64,000 bases of DNA from Streptomyces hygroscopicus subsp. hygroscopicus (GCF_030269125.1 NZ_BSSM01000002.1:682001-746000), one strand, 5' to 3'. Shown: positions 36,795 to 47,592, counted from the stretch's first letter. Notes: a model not told the origin generated them from the letters alone. Made by a program: numbers and translations.

Positions 36795-37721
36795 ATGACC
36801 TTCCCCGCACCGCTCACCGGAGTCGTCCCGCCCCTGTGCACGCCCCTGACGCCCGAGCGGGAGGTCGACGTGCCCTCGCTGCTCCGGCTGGTGGACCACC
36901 TCGTGGGCGCGGGGGTGCACGGGCTGTTCGTACTCGGCTCGACCTCCGAGGCGGCCTTCCTCACGGACGCCCAGCGGCGGCGGGTGGTGGAGGCGGTCGC
37001 CGGGCACGTGGGCGGGCAACTGCCGGTGCTGGCCGGGGTGATCGACATGACGACCCCGCGGGTCCTGGACCACGTGCGGGCGGTCACGGCGGCCGGCGCG
37101 GAGGCGGTCGTGGTCACCGCGCCGTTCTACGCCCGCACCCACCCCTCGGAGATCGTCCACCACTACCGCAGGATCGCGGCGACGAGCCCGGTGCCGGTGA
37201 TCGCCTACGACATCCCGGTCGCCGTGCACACCAAGCTGCCCCCCGAGCTGGTTCTGGGGCTCGCCGGGGACGGGGTGCTGGCGGGGGTCAAGGACTCCAG
37301 CGGGGATCTGGCGGCCTTCCGGCAGATCGTCACCGGGGCCCGCGCCCATCCCGGCTTCGCCGTGCTGACCGGCTCCGAGCTGATCGCCGACGCCGCGCTG
37401 GCGCTGGGCGCCGACGGGGCGGTGCCGGGGCTCGCCAATGTCGATCCGCACGGGTACGTACGGCTCTACCGGCAGTGCCGGGCGGGCGACTGGACGGGGG
37501 CGCGGGCCGAACAGGACCGGCTGTGCGCGCTGTTCGGGCTGACGGGGGTGGGCGATCCGGCGCGCATGGGCGGCAGTTCCTCGGCGCTCGGCGCCTTCAA
37601 GGCGGCCCTGCACCTGAGGGGCGTGATCGCCTGCCCGGTCACGGCCGAGCCGCAGGTGCCGCTGTCCGGCGAGGAGACGGAGAAGGTCGCCAAGTTCCTC
37701 GCGTCGGCGGGGCTGTTGTAG
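36795..37721 (+). CDS. Dihydrodipicolinate synthase-family aldolase/lyase
   Basis: 308 residues, class I pyruvate-dependent TIM barrel. The family pattern is clear: VVPPLCTPLTPEREVD, GLFVLGSTSEAAFLT (GxxGE-like, with Ser in place of Gly), the catalytic Tyr in IAYDIPVAVH and the Schiff-base Lys in AGVKDSSGD. Members include DapA, N-acetylneuraminate lyase and keto-acid aldolases. The Ser in GSTSE and the single-copy setting make DapA itself unlikely. A sialidase lies 1.7 kb downstream, which makes a neuraminate lyase role conceivable but not shown. GCAGGAG precedes the ATG at 36795. Confidence 0.85.
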   Translation: MTFPAPLTGVVPPLCTPLTPEREVDVPSLLRLVDHLVGAGVHGLFVLGSTSEAAFLTDAQRRRVVEAVAGHVGGQLPVLAGVIDMTTPRVLDHVRAVTAAGAEAVVVTAPFYARTHPSEIVHHYRRIAATSPVPVIAYDIPVAVHTKLPPELVLGLAGDGVLAGVKDSSGDLAAFRQIVTGARAHPGFAVLTGSELIADAALALGADGAVPGLANVDPHGYVRLYRQCRAGDWTGARAEQDRLCALFGLTGVGDPARMGGSSSALGAFKAALHLRGVIACPVTAEPQVPLSGEETEKVAKFLASAGLL

Positions 37722-37770
37722 CGGCCCGCCGCCCGGGTCCCGGGCCCGCGACCGCCTGGCGCGGTCCGGG

Positions 37771-38478
37771 TCAGTCCGGCTCCGGCCCGCCGGCCACGCG
37801 CGTCTCGGCCCAGCTGACCAGCTCGGGCTCACGCAGTGTCGGCAGCCACAGGTCGGCCCGTTCCGCGCCGTCCCCGGCCGGGCGGGGACCGACCCCGAGC
37901 ACCCGCAGCCCGGCTCGGTGGGCCGACTCCACCCCGGTCAGGGAGTCCTCGACGGCCATCGCCTGGAGCGGGGGCACCCCGCACAGCCGCGCCGCCAGCA
38001 GGTACACGTCCGGCCAGGGCTTGGGACGTACCGAGTCGCCTGCCTCGGGTACGACGATGTGCTGGAAGTGCGTGCGCAGCCCGGCCCGTTCCAGGCTGCC
38101 CTCCACCACGACCATCGGGCAGTTGCTGGCCACCGCGAGGGGCAGCCGGCCGGACAGCGTCCGGACGAGGTGGACGGCGCCCGGCATGGTCACCGGGTCG
38201 TCGGTGACCAGCTCCAGGAAGTGGTCGAGGAGCGCGCCCGTCAGGCCGGCCGCCAGCTCGGGTTTGTGCACCGAGTCCGCCATCAGCCGGCCGCACTCCT
38301 CGTAGTGCATGCCCTTGGCCTGCTCGGCGAACCCGGGCGGCGCCTGGAGGCCGAACTCCCGGAAGGCCCGGCTGCGGGCCTCCTGCCAGTGGCGCTCGCT
38401 GTCCATCAGCGTGCCGTCGCAGTCGAAGACGACGGCTCGGGGCGACCAGTCGAGCAGCGGGCGGGGGTTGGCGTTCAC
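37771..38478 (-). CDS. HAD-superfamily phosphatase (subfamily IA)
   Basis: 235 residues. Motif I is AVVFDCDGTLMDSE (nucleophile Asp and acid/base Asp), motif II LAVASNCP, motif III Lys in VRPKPWPDVYLLAA and motif IV MAVEDSLTG. The cap is four-helical, as in phosphoglycolate and beta-phosphoglucomutase relatives. The substrate is likely a small phosphate ester or sugar phosphate. The GTG at 38478 has a perfect AGGAGG five bases upstream. The gene is convergent with the aldolase, 49 bases away. Confidence 0.9.
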   Translation of the reverse strand: MNANPRPLLDWSPRAVVFDCDGTLMDSERHWQEARSRAFREFGLQAPPGFAEQAKGMHYEECGRLMADSVHKPELAAGLTGALLDHFLELVTDDPVTMPGAVHLVRTLSGRLPLAVASNCPMVVVEGSLERAGLRTHFQHIVVPEAGDSVRPKPWPDVYLLAARLCGVPPLQAMAVEDSLTGVESAHRAGLRVLGVGPRPAGDGAERADLWLPTLREPELVSWAETRVAGGPEPD

Positions 38479-38591
38479 AGTGACCTCCTAGGGTGGCAGG
38501 GACGGGGGGCGGCGTGCGGCGCACGCGTGGATGAATTGCGGCATTCCCGATCGATCCACAGGAAACGGAAAGATAGCGACGACTACGATAT

Positions 38592-38681
38592 TTTCCCGTC
38601 GGGAAATCATGCAATAACCCCATAGAGGGACTGGACTGCGGCGATATCCGGGTGTATGGGATGTGCAAACGACTCCCATAC
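38592..38681. promoter_or_regulatory. Palindromes upstream of the receptor-like TetR gene
   Basis: The 332-base gap 38479-38810 is AT-rich for this genome. TTTCCCG-T-CGGGAAA lies at 38592-38606, and GTATGGGA, 12 bases, TCCCATAC lies at 38654-38681. The GTAT...ATAC ends recall gamma-butyrolactone receptor operators. They are candidate autoregulatory sites for the TetR gene at 38811. Confidence 0.45.
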
Positions 38682-38810
38682 CACCCAGCCGCGTTCACGC
38701 TCGAAGGAAATACGTGATTACCGCGCGAGTGTGATTCCTGATTGCTCCCGGCGTACGCGGGCGCACTACATTCAAGCCGTCGGAAATGCCGGACGAGGGC
38801 AGGCGGAACG

Positions 38811-39476
38811 TTGCAGGAACGGGCCAGGACAACCCGCAGATCACTTCTGGAAGCGGCCGCCCAGCTCTTCGCCGAACAGGGATACGCGGGCACCAGCGTC
38901 AACGACATAAGCGCACGGTCCGGCCGGACCAGCGGCGCCGTCTACTTCCACTACGCCAGCAAGGAGGGCATCGCCCTCGCCGTCGTCAGGGACCGCTTCG
39001 CCACCTGGCCCCAGCTCACCGCGCGCTACGCGGACGCGGCGGTCCCGCCGGTCGACCGGCTCGTGGCCCTCAGCTACGACATCGCCCGCGCCCTCGCCGA
39101 GGACCCGCTGACGCGCGCGGGCGCACGCCTGTGGGCCGAGCGCGCCACCATCGACGCACCCCTGCCCGACCCCTTCGCGCTGTGGACCGCCGCGGCGACC
39201 CGGCTGCTCGCCGAGGCCCGGCACGCGGGCCACCTGGCCGCGCATGTGCGCCCCGCGCCCACCGCCCGGACCCTGGTGCGCGCGTTCTTCGGGCTGTGCT
39301 CCCTCACCGAGGCGCTGGAGGGCGCGGCCACCGTCACCGACCGGCTCACCGACTGGTGGCAGCTGACCCTGCCCTCGCTCCGGGCCGCCGCCCCGGGGGG
39401 TCAGCGGCGGGACGGCGAGCCCGCGGGCGAGTGGGCGCCGACGCCGGTCAGCCGGCGGAACTCCAGGCCGTCGTAG
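38811..39476 (+). CDS. Gamma-butyrolactone-receptor-like TetR regulator
   Basis: 221 residues from the TTG at 38811 (MQERARTTRRSLLEAAAQLF); ATG 38742 is the longer alternative but the ScbR/ArpA-like family starts here. The helix-turn-helix is GYAGTSVNDISARSGRTSGA followed by VYFHYASKEGIA, a close match to ArpA/ScbR/BarA-type receptors. The ligand domain is short and Ala-rich, with few Trp (AATWPQL-like region RFATWPQL). These proteins repress antibiotic and morphology genes until a butyrolactone binds. No synthase gene is beside it, so it may be an orphan. Its last 76 bases overlap the convergent sialidase gene. Confidence 0.72.
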   Translation: MQERARTTRRSLLEAAAQLFAEQGYAGTSVNDISARSGRTSGAVYFHYASKEGIALAVVRDRFATWPQLTARYADAAVPPVDRLVALSYDIARALAEDPLTRAGARLWAERATIDAPLPDPFALWTAAATRLLAEARHAGHLAAHVRPAPTARTLVRAFFGLCSLTEALEGAATVTDRLTDWWQLTLPSLRAAAPGGQRRDGEPAGEWAPTPVSRRNSRPS

Positions 39477-40621
39477 GAACCCGTCTCGTAGAGGACACCG
39501 ACCGCGCCGGTGCCGAGCTGGACCAGGTCGGAGTAGGCGGCCGGGCCGTCGTTCAGGGTGGTCAGGCGGGTGAAGGTGCGGCCCGCGTCGGTGCTGGACC
39601 ACACGGCCAGGTCGCGCCGGGCGGTCGGCACGGAGGGCGCGGAGAACAGCAACGGGGCGCGTGCGCCCTGGAGTTGGAGGACGCTGCCCTGGACCACGGG
39701 GACGTCCTTGAGGGTGGGCTGCGCGGCGTAGGGGCGGTCGAGGCCGGCGCCGCCGTCGGACGAGTAGGTGTCGAGGCGATTGCCGGGGGCGCTGCCGTAC
39801 TGGTCGCGGGCGCTGAAGTAGACCCGTCCGTCGGGGAGTTGGGTGGCAGTGGTCTCGTTGACGTCGACGACCCCGCCGGGTCCGGTGGCGGTGAAGCCGA
39901 GGCGCCAGGTGAGGCCGCCGTCGTCGCTGTAGAGGGCGTGGCCGCCGTAGTGGCGGCTCTCCCGGCCGGTGTCCTTCGAGCCCGCGGGCGGGGCGGTGGA
40001 GTGGTCGGCGGGGACGAGGAGGCGCCCGGCACGGGGGCCCCGGGTGAGGGCGACGGCGTGCCCGGGACCGGTGGCGTACCAGCGCCAGCCGGGGCGCTTC
40101 ACGTCGGCCGTGATGTCCCGCGGCGCGGTGAAGGTGCGGCCGTCGTCGGTGCTGCGCTGGACGTACACCCGGCGGCCCCGCTCGGCCGTGACCCGCCCGC
40201 GCATGATCTGGTCCTCCGTCACGTCGCCCGGGTTTCCGCAGGTGACGAGGACGATGGCGCCGGTGCTCGGGTCGACCACGGGCGCCGGGTTGCCCCGGGT
40301 GTCCCCCTCGCCCGCGGCCACCACGGCGAGCGGGCCCCAGGTGCAGCCGCCGTCGAGGGAGCGGCGCAGCACCACGTCGATGTCGCCGCTGTCGCCGGAG
40401 CCGTCGCGCCGGCCCTCGGCGAAGGCCAGGACGGTGCCGCGTCCGGTGCGGACCAGGGCGGGGATGCGGTAGGCGGCGTATCCGCCCCGTCCCGAGGTGT
40501 AGGGCCGGGAAGAGGCGCAGCCCCGCGGGGGGTCGAGTGGCCCGGCGTGGGCCGGCGGGGGGGCCGCCAGGGCGGCGAGGAGCGTGAGGCCGGTGAGAAC
40601 GGCGCGTCGCAGCGGAGTCAC
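39401..40621 (-). CDS. Secreted sialidase (GH33)
   Basis: 406 residues. Signal peptide MTPLRRAVLTGLTLLAALAA to AHA (about residue 26). The RIP motif is GGYAAYRIPALVRTGRG (first Arg of the triad). Asp boxes occur at SLDGGCTW, STDDGRTF, SDDGGLTW and STDAGRTF. The acid/base region is GNPAPVVDP and NETTATQLPDGRVYFSARDQ, and the nucleophile Tyr is in AAYSDLVQL. It cleaves terminal sialic acids from glycoconjugates outside the cell. The start is GTG at 40621. A sialidase in a streptomycete suggests growth on animal or fungal glycans. Confidence 0.9.
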   Translation of the reverse strand: MTPLRRAVLTGLTLLAALAAPPPAHAGPLDPPRGCASSRPYTSGRGGYAAYRIPALVRTGRGTVLAFAEGRRDGSGDSGDIDVVLRRSLDGGCTWGPLAVVAAGEGDTRGNPAPVVDPSTGAIVLVTCGNPGDVTEDQIMRGRVTAERGRRVYVQRSTDDGRTFTAPRDITADVKRPGWRWYATGPGHAVALTRGPRAGRLLVPADHSTAPPAGSKDTGRESRHYGGHALYSDDGGLTWRLGFTATGPGGVVDVNETTATQLPDGRVYFSARDQYGSAPGNRLDTYSSDGGAGLDRPYAAQPTLKDVPVVQGSVLQLQGARAPLLFSAPSVPTARRDLAVWSSTDAGRTFTRLTTLNDGPAAYSDLVQLGTGAVGVLYETGSYDGLEFRRLTGVGAHSPAGSPSRR

Positions 40622-40732
40622 GCCGTGATGCTGCCCCGATCCGGCCGGCCCTCGCTACTCCGTTCGGGGTAATCCGGGCACACCGGCGGCGCATCCGCAG
40701 GGTTCGGGAGGGCGGCGGGGGGCGCCGGGTGG

Positions 40733-41428
40733 TCAGGACGGGGTGCGGGCCGCCGCCAGGAGCCGGGTCACGTCGTCGGCCGGGAGCGTCAGGGCCGCGC
40801 CGACCGTGGTCAGGGCATCGCGTTCGGCGGGGGTGTAGGGACCGTCGGCGAGGGCGATGTGGGCGCCCTGGAGGAGCAGGGCCTCGCGGCCCGCCGGGGC
40901 GAGGTGGGGGGCGAGCGGGTCCAGCGCCTCGTGCAGCTCTATGGTCAGGCCGGCGCCGCAGGGCTCGCCCAGGACCCGCCCGGTGTCGGCGGCCAGGGCC
41001 TCGACCAGGGCGGCGAGCTGGTCCTCGGTGCAGTCGTCGACGCCGCCCGCGCGGACCGCGGCACAGGCCGTCTCCAGGGGCGCCCGGGAGCCGGTGCCGC
41101 CCGCGGCGAGGACGGCGAGGGCGACGGTGTGCACGCCGTCGCGGAGCATCGCCGAGAAGCGGCGGGTGGTGGGGTGGTCGAGGACCTCGGTGCCGTAGCG
41201 GTGGCCGCAGGCGGCGCACTCCACGACGGGCCCGGTGGTCCCGCGCGGCAGCACCGGCACCCCGAGCAGGGTGAGCCGGCGGCGTCCGGTGAGCCGCTGG
41301 TAGTTGCGGTCGCCCCCGCAGCCGGGACAGTAGAACTCGCCGTCGCCGACGGGCGTCCATGCGATGCGGGTGCCCAGGATGCGCGGCACCCTGGAGTCAT
41401 GGCCGTCTCGTCCCCGTACTGGCAGCAC
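40733..41428 (-). CDS. TerB-like protein with zinc-ribbon N-terminus
   Basis: 231 residues, GTG at 41428 preceded by GAGGGAGG. The N-terminal 75 residues have two CxxC pairs (FYCPGCGGDRNY and VECAACGHRYG) forming a zinc ribbon. The C-terminal 140 residues are helical and match the TerB tellurite-resistance family (QLAALVEALAADTGRV, LLLQGAHIALADGPYTPAER). TerB domains bind metals near the membrane, but the role of this fused form is not known. It lies downstream of leuA on the same strand after a terminator. Confidence 0.82.
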   Translation of the reverse strand: MLPVRGRDGHDSRVPRILGTRIAWTPVGDGEFYCPGCGGDRNYQRLTGRRRLTLLGVPVLPRGTTGPVVECAACGHRYGTEVLDHPTTRRFSAMLRDGVHTVALAVLAAGGTGSRAPLETACAAVRAGGVDDCTEDQLAALVEALAADTGRVLGEPCGAGLTIELHEALDPLAPHLAPAGREALLLQGAHIALADGPYTPAERDALTTVGAALTLPADDVTRLLAAARTPS

Positions 41429-41555
41429 GTCGCACCTCCCTCACCGCACGGCACCATCGCCGCGCTGGCGTGATGTTAGCCACATCACGGAGGCTGAGTC
41501 AGTACCCCGGACGATACCGATCTGTGACCTGTTCGGCCCTATGGCCGAGAAACGA

Positions 41556-41593
41556 CGGGGCTCCGGTCGCCACGCGCGGCGATCGGAGCCCCG
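41556..41593 (-). terminator. leuA terminator
   Basis: Inverted repeat with 16-bp arms (41556-41571 and 41578-41593, one G-T pair) and a six-base loop, 20 bases after the leuA stop. Confidence 0.8.
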
Positions 41594-41613
41594 AAACCCC
41601 CGATGGGGGTGGA

Positions 41614-43497
<1,884 letters not shown>

Positions 43498-43695
43498 TCA
43501 GGATGTGGGGACGCCGTCCAGTATGCGGGACCGTGGGGACAAAAAGGGCAAAGAGTGCCGTAGACCACAGCGACGCCGCGAGGGTGGCACGGAAAGGCGC
43601 ATCGCCGTACCACAGCGTCACACCCCGCCGTGTCCTCTGTCCCGGTATTTCACCAATCATGGTTGCGAGTAGTGACTTTGACGTCACTCAGTGCA

Positions 43696-44778
43696 ATGGT
43701 CGATGACATGACGACGACGAACGGGGGCTTCGGGCCCGTCTTCTGCACGATCGTGCCGCCGCACGTCCTCGACCGGCTCTCCCAGGCCGAGGACCCGGAT
43801 GTGTCGGCACCCGCCCGCCGCTCCCTGGAACACGACGCCTACCAGCGCACCCGGCGCCGGCTGACCACCGTGCTCGGCGCGACCGCCGCCGCGCTTCCCG
43901 AGGGCGCCGCCGCCGACCGGCCGCACCGCACCGTCTACGACACCCACCACACCCAGGACCTGCCCGGCACCAAGGTCCGCGAGGAGGGCTCGGACCCGGG
44001 CCCGGACGCCTCCGTCAACCGCGCGTACGCGGGCCTCGGCGCCACCTTCGAGCTGTACCTGAAGGTGTACGGCCGCCACTCCATCGACGGCAACGGACTG
44101 CCGCTGGACGCCACCGTGCACTTCGGGGAGGGCTACGACAACGCCTTCTGGAACGGCGAGCAGATGGTGTTCGGCGACGGCGACGGCAAGGTCTTCCTCG
44201 ACTTCACCATCCCGGTCGACGTCATCGGGCACGAACTGACCCACGGCGTCACCCAGCACACCGCCAACCTGGAGTACTTCGGCCAGTCCGGCGCGCTCAA
44301 CGAGTCGCTCTCCGATGTCTTCGGCTCGCTGATCAAGCAGTACGCGCTGGGCCAGACCGCCGCCGAGGCCGACTGGCTGATCGGCGCGGGTCTGCTCGCC
44401 CCGGGCGTGCACGGCACCGCGCTGCGCTCGATGAAGGCCCCGGGCACGGCGTACGACGACCCGGACCTCGGCAAGGACCCGCAGCCCGCGACCATGGAGC
44501 ACTACGTGCGCACCGGCCGTGACAACGGCGGCGTGCACATCAACTCCGGCATCCCCAACCACGCCTTCTACCTCGCCGCCAAGGCACTCGGCGGCCACGC
44601 CTGGGAGAAGGCGGGGCAGATCTGGTACGACACGCTGACCGGCGGCGACCTGGCGTCGGACGCCCAGTTCGCCGACTTCGCCACGCTCACCGTGAAGGCG
44701 GCGCGCGAGCGGTTCGGCGCCGACGAGCTCCAGGCCGTGCAGAAGGCCTGGGAACAGGTCGGGGTGCCCACGCGGTAG
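43696..44778 (+). CDS. Protealysin-like M4 metalloprotease
   Basis: 360 residues from the ATG at 43696 (MVDDMTT); the ATG at 43708 is an alternative. No signal peptide. A short propeptide carries the protealysin-type CTIVPPHVLDRL motif. The catalytic zinc site is DVIGHELTHGVTQHTANLEY (HExxH, about residues 175-195) with the third ligand in GALNESLSDVFGSL. The active-site His is in GGVHINSGIPNHAFYLAAKA. Protealysin-type enzymes are small-propeptide M4 proteases that often stay in the cell or leave without a Sec signal. The next gene encodes an emfourin inhibitor. It is divergent from leuA. Confidence 0.92.
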   Translation: MVDDMTTTNGGFGPVFCTIVPPHVLDRLSQAEDPDVSAPARRSLEHDAYQRTRRRLTTVLGATAAALPEGAAADRPHRTVYDTHHTQDLPGTKVREEGSDPGPDASVNRAYAGLGATFELYLKVYGRHSIDGNGLPLDATVHFGEGYDNAFWNGEQMVFGDGDGKVFLDFTIPVDVIGHELTHGVTQHTANLEYFGQSGALNESLSDVFGSLIKQYALGQTAAEADWLIGAGLLAPGVHGTALRSMKAPGTAYDDPDLGKDPQPATMEHYVRTGRDNGGVHINSGIPNHAFYLAAKALGGHAWEKAGQIWYDTLTGGDLASDAQFADFATLTVKAARERFGADELQAVQKAWEQVGVPTR

Positions 44779-44802
44779 CGCCCGCGCTGCGACACTGGAC
44801 CC

Positions 44803-45069
44803 ATGCGGATTCAGGTGAGGCGCACAGGCGGTTTCGCGGGCATCGAGCGCCGGGCCGAGGTGGACACCTCGGCCCGGCCCGACGCCGAGGAGTGGCACTC
44901 CCTGGCCGGACGCGCCCTCGCGTCCGGCCAGGACACCCCGCCGGCCGGTGTCCCGGACGGCTTCAGCTACGAGATCACGGTGGACGGCCGCACGGTGTAC
45001 GCGGCCGACCCCCGGCTGTCCGAGGACCAGCGGGAGTTGGTCTCCCGGGTGCTCAAGGAGGGCGCTTAG
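44803..45069 (+). CDS. Emfourin-family protealysin inhibitor
   Basis: 88 residues. MRIQVRRTGGFAGIERRAEV is the emfourin signature start; the rest is a small alpha/beta protein ending in SEDQRELVSRVLKEGA. Emfourins are tight inhibitors of M4 protealysins and are coded beside them, as here, 24 bases after the protease stop. I expect the protein to bind the protease in the cytoplasm and block it until needed. It has no signal peptide, in keeping with an intracellular target. Confidence 0.85.
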   Translation: MRIQVRRTGGFAGIERRAEVDTSARPDAEEWHSLAGRALASGQDTPPAGVPDGFSYEITVDGRTVYAADPRLSEDQRELVSRVLKEGA

Positions 45070-45085
45070 CGGGACGCGGGGATCG

Positions 45086-46102
45086 CTAGCAGTAGCCCTT
45101 CTCCAGGAAGCCGCGCCGACCCGGGTCGCCGAGGTCCAGCGGGATGTCGACGTGGCTCGGCAGCTCGGCGAAGGACGCGTTGGGGAGGATGAACTCCCGC
45201 CCGGTGTACCGCTGTCGTACGGTCTGCTCGTCGGCGGGCTTGCACACGAACGGGTTGGCGTACGTGTTGTAGCCGAGGCCCACACCGGTGTTGAGGAACC
45301 CGGCGTCCTGGCACTGGTACAGGACGGCGCGCAGGGCGGCGGCGTCGCGCGGGCCGGTGTAGCCGGACTGGAAGCCGGCGAAGCAGGCCAGCGAGGAGGC
45401 GCCGTCGTACGGGGAGGGCCCGGCGGCGGCCAGCGCGTCGAGGAAGTCGCGGTTGCAGCCGATGGCCGCCGAGGGGGCGGCGCCCTGGAGCAGCTGGTCG
45501 CGGCGGCAGCCGGTCACGTCCTGGAAGGCGCCGACGACGTCCTCGCCCTTGCGCAGGCGTGAGTAGGCGAGCACGAGGTCGCGCTGGGCGGCGAGCGGGT
45601 AGGCGCCGGTGTCGCCGAACTTCTCGTCCAGCAGCCGGAACCAGGTCTCGAACGCCGGGACCTGGGCGCGGACCTGGGCCGGCACGGTGTAGACGGCCAG
45701 ATCGGTCGGCGTGGTCCAGGTGTCGAGTCCCGGGTAGCCGACGAAGGACAGGACGCCGATGCCGGTCTTCGGCGGCTGGTCGCCGTAGCGGCTGCGCAGC
45801 TGGAGGTACCGCTCCAGGTTGGTGTTCGAGCCCGCCCACGCGTACCAGAAGCCGCTCGGGTAGAGAGTGGTGTCGCCCCGGGTGTGGGTGGTGCCGAACA
45901 GGGTCGGCGCCACACAGCGCACCCGGCGCGCGTCCCAGGCGGCCTTGTACTCGGCCGGGGTGGCGATGCAGTCGGTGGACGCCGTGTCGCGCCGGGTGTC
46001 GGCGAGCGCGCCGGGCACGCCGCCGAGCAGGAAGAGCAGGCACGCCGCGAGCACGGTGAGCAGTCGTGCGCGCGGCCTGGTGGACCGCTGATGGAGAGTC
46101 AT
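45086..46102 (-). CDS. Secreted protein of unknown function, Cys-rich
   Basis: 338 residues from the ATG at 46102 (MTLHQRSTRPRARLLTVLAA). The signal peptide is cleaved about residue 35 (ALA). The mature part contains eight Cys (TDCIATP, RRVRCVAP, TGCRRDQ, IGCNRDF, LACFAGF, LYQCQDA, FVCKPAD, KGYC), so several disulphides are likely. Aromatic-rich stretches are SGFWYAWAGSNTNLERYLQL, TWTTPTDLAVYTVP and GLGYNTYANPFVCKP. I do not recognise a catalytic family. It is convergent with the emfourin gene, 17 bases away. A longer start at 46207 is possible but less like a signal peptide. Confidence 0.7.
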   Translation of the reverse strand: MTLHQRSTRPRARLLTVLAACLLFLLGGVPGALADTRRDTASTDCIATPAEYKAAWDARRVRCVAPTLFGTTHTRGDTTLYPSGFWYAWAGSNTNLERYLQLRSRYGDQPPKTGIGVLSFVGYPGLDTWTTPTDLAVYTVPAQVRAQVPAFETWFRLLDEKFGDTGAYPLAAQRDLVLAYSRLRKGEDVVGAFQDVTGCRRDQLLQGAAPSAAIGCNRDFLDALAAAGPSPYDGASSLACFAGFQSGYTGPRDAAALRAVLYQCQDAGFLNTGVGLGYNTYANPFVCKPADEQTVRQRYTGREFILPNASFAELPSHVDIPLDLGDPGRRGFLEKGYC

Positions 46103-46278
46103 GCGGGACAGTCTCGGAACGGCGGTGCGCGAGATGCCAGTCGATTGGGCCATGCGGCCCACAGGCACGCGGTCACTGGAGCCGCTGCGCACACGGGTGT
46201 TGGCCACTTCCCGCCCGTGCGTCGGCCACTGTCGGCACGGGCGTTGACTTCGTTACCGGGGGTACGGATGATCCGGCC

Positions 46279-47592
46279 ATGGCGACTGACGCAGGCAATC
46301 CGATCCCTCGGTTCCCGGCCGGCTTCCTGTGGGGCGTGTCGACCTCCGCCCACCAGATCGAGGGGGCGGCCGACGAGCGCGAGCCCTCCGTGTGGGATGA
46401 GTTCACCGCCGGACCGGGCCGGGTGAAGGACGGCTCGACGGCGGCGGTGACCTGCGACCACTACCACCGCTACCCCGAGGACGTGGCCCTCCTCGCCGGC
46501 CTGGGCGTGGACGCGTACCGCTTCTCCGTCTCCTGGCCCCGGGTCTCCTCCCCCGGCGGCCTCGACTTCTACGACCGGCTGGTGGACGAGTTGTGCGCGG
46601 CGGGCGTGCGGCCGGTCGCCACCCTCTTCCACTGGGACCTGCCCGCCTCCCTGGACTGGCTGGAGCGGGACACGGCGGCCCGGTTCGCCGACCACGTGTC
46701 GGTGATCGCCGGGCGCCTGGGCGACCGGGTCGCCAAGTGGATCACCCTCAACGAGCCCGCCGAACACACCCTCCTGGGCCACGCCCTCGGTGTCCACGCC
46801 CCCGGCAAGCGGCTGCTGTTCGACGCCCTGCCGGTGGCCCACCACCAGCTCCTCGCCCACGGCCTCGCGGTACGGGCCCTGCGCGCGGCCGGCGCCGGCG
46901 ACATCGGCATCGCCAACTCACACGGCCCGACGTGGGCGGCGTCCGCGGACCCGGCGGACACGGAGGCCGCGGACTTCTACGACACGCTCCTCAACCGACT
47001 CTTCGCGGAACCGGTGCTGCTGGGCGAGTACCCGGAGGGGCTGGGCGATGTGATGCCCGCCGACATCGCGGCGGATCTGACGGTGATCGCCGAACCCCTC
47101 GACTGGTACGGGATCAACTACTACGCGCCGACCCTGGTGGGCGCCCCGCTGGGCACGGAGACCGAGTTCGGCGGGGTGCCGATACCCGCGGAACTCCCCT
47201 TCTCGGTGCGGGAGATACCGGACCGGCCCCGGACGGACTTCGGCTGGCCGGTGGTCCCGGAGGGGCTGACCGAGCTGCTGTGCGGCTTTCGCGACCGCTA
47301 CGGCGACCGGCTCCCGCCGATCCTCATCACCGAGAACGGCTGCTCGTACGAGGGCCTCGACGACCAGGACCGGATCGCCTACCTGGACGCCCACCTCCGC
47401 GCGCTGCACGCCGCGTTGACGGCCGGGGTGGACGTGCGCGGCTACTTCGTGTGGTCCCTCATGGACAACTTCGAGTGGGCCGAGGGCCATGCGCGGCGCT
47501 TCGGTCTGGTGCACGTGGACTACGAGACGCTGGAGCGGGTGCCGAAGGCGTCGTACCGGTGGTTCCGGGACGTGCTGCGGGCCCAGAGGTGA
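46279..47592 (+). CDS. GH1 beta-glucosidase
   Basis: 437 residues. The N-terminal GH1 signature is FPAGFLWGVSTSAHQIEGAA. The acid/base Glu is in WITLNEPAEHTLL and the nucleophile Glu in ILITENGCSYEG. Sugar-site residues are RFSVSWPRV, FHWDLP and SLMDNFEWAEGH. After WPRV the usual loop of about ten residues is missing. No signal peptide: the enzyme would cleave imported beta-glucosides. The ATG at 46279 fits the family start. The stop overlaps the next gene, an MFS carrier that may import its substrate. Confidence 0.93.
   Translation: MATDAGNPIPRFPAGFLWGVSTSAHQIEGAADEREPSVWDEFTAGPGRVKDGSTAAVTCDHYHRYPEDVALLAGLGVDAYRFSVSWPRVSSPGGLDFYDRLVDELCAAGVRPVATLFHWDLPASLDWLERDTAARFADHVSVIAGRLGDRVAKWITLNEPAEHTLLGHALGVHAPGKRLLFDALPVAHHQLLAHGLAVRALRAAGAGDIGIANSHGPTWAASADPADTEAADFYDTLLNRLFAEPVLLGEYPEGLGDVMPADIAADLTVIAEPLDWYGINYYAPTLVGAPLGTETEFGGVPIPAELPFSVREIPDRPRTDFGWPVVPEGLTELLCGFRDRYGDRLPPILITENGCSYEGLDDQDRIAYLDAHLRALHAALTAGVDVRGYFVWSLMDNFEWAEGHARRFGLVHVDYETLERVPKASYRWFRDVLRAQR

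Noticed and set aside
36795..37721. Calling the DHDPS-family gene dapA
   Set aside because: It has GSTSE in place of the usual GTTGE and an accessory setting; the family is broad, so no symbol is given.
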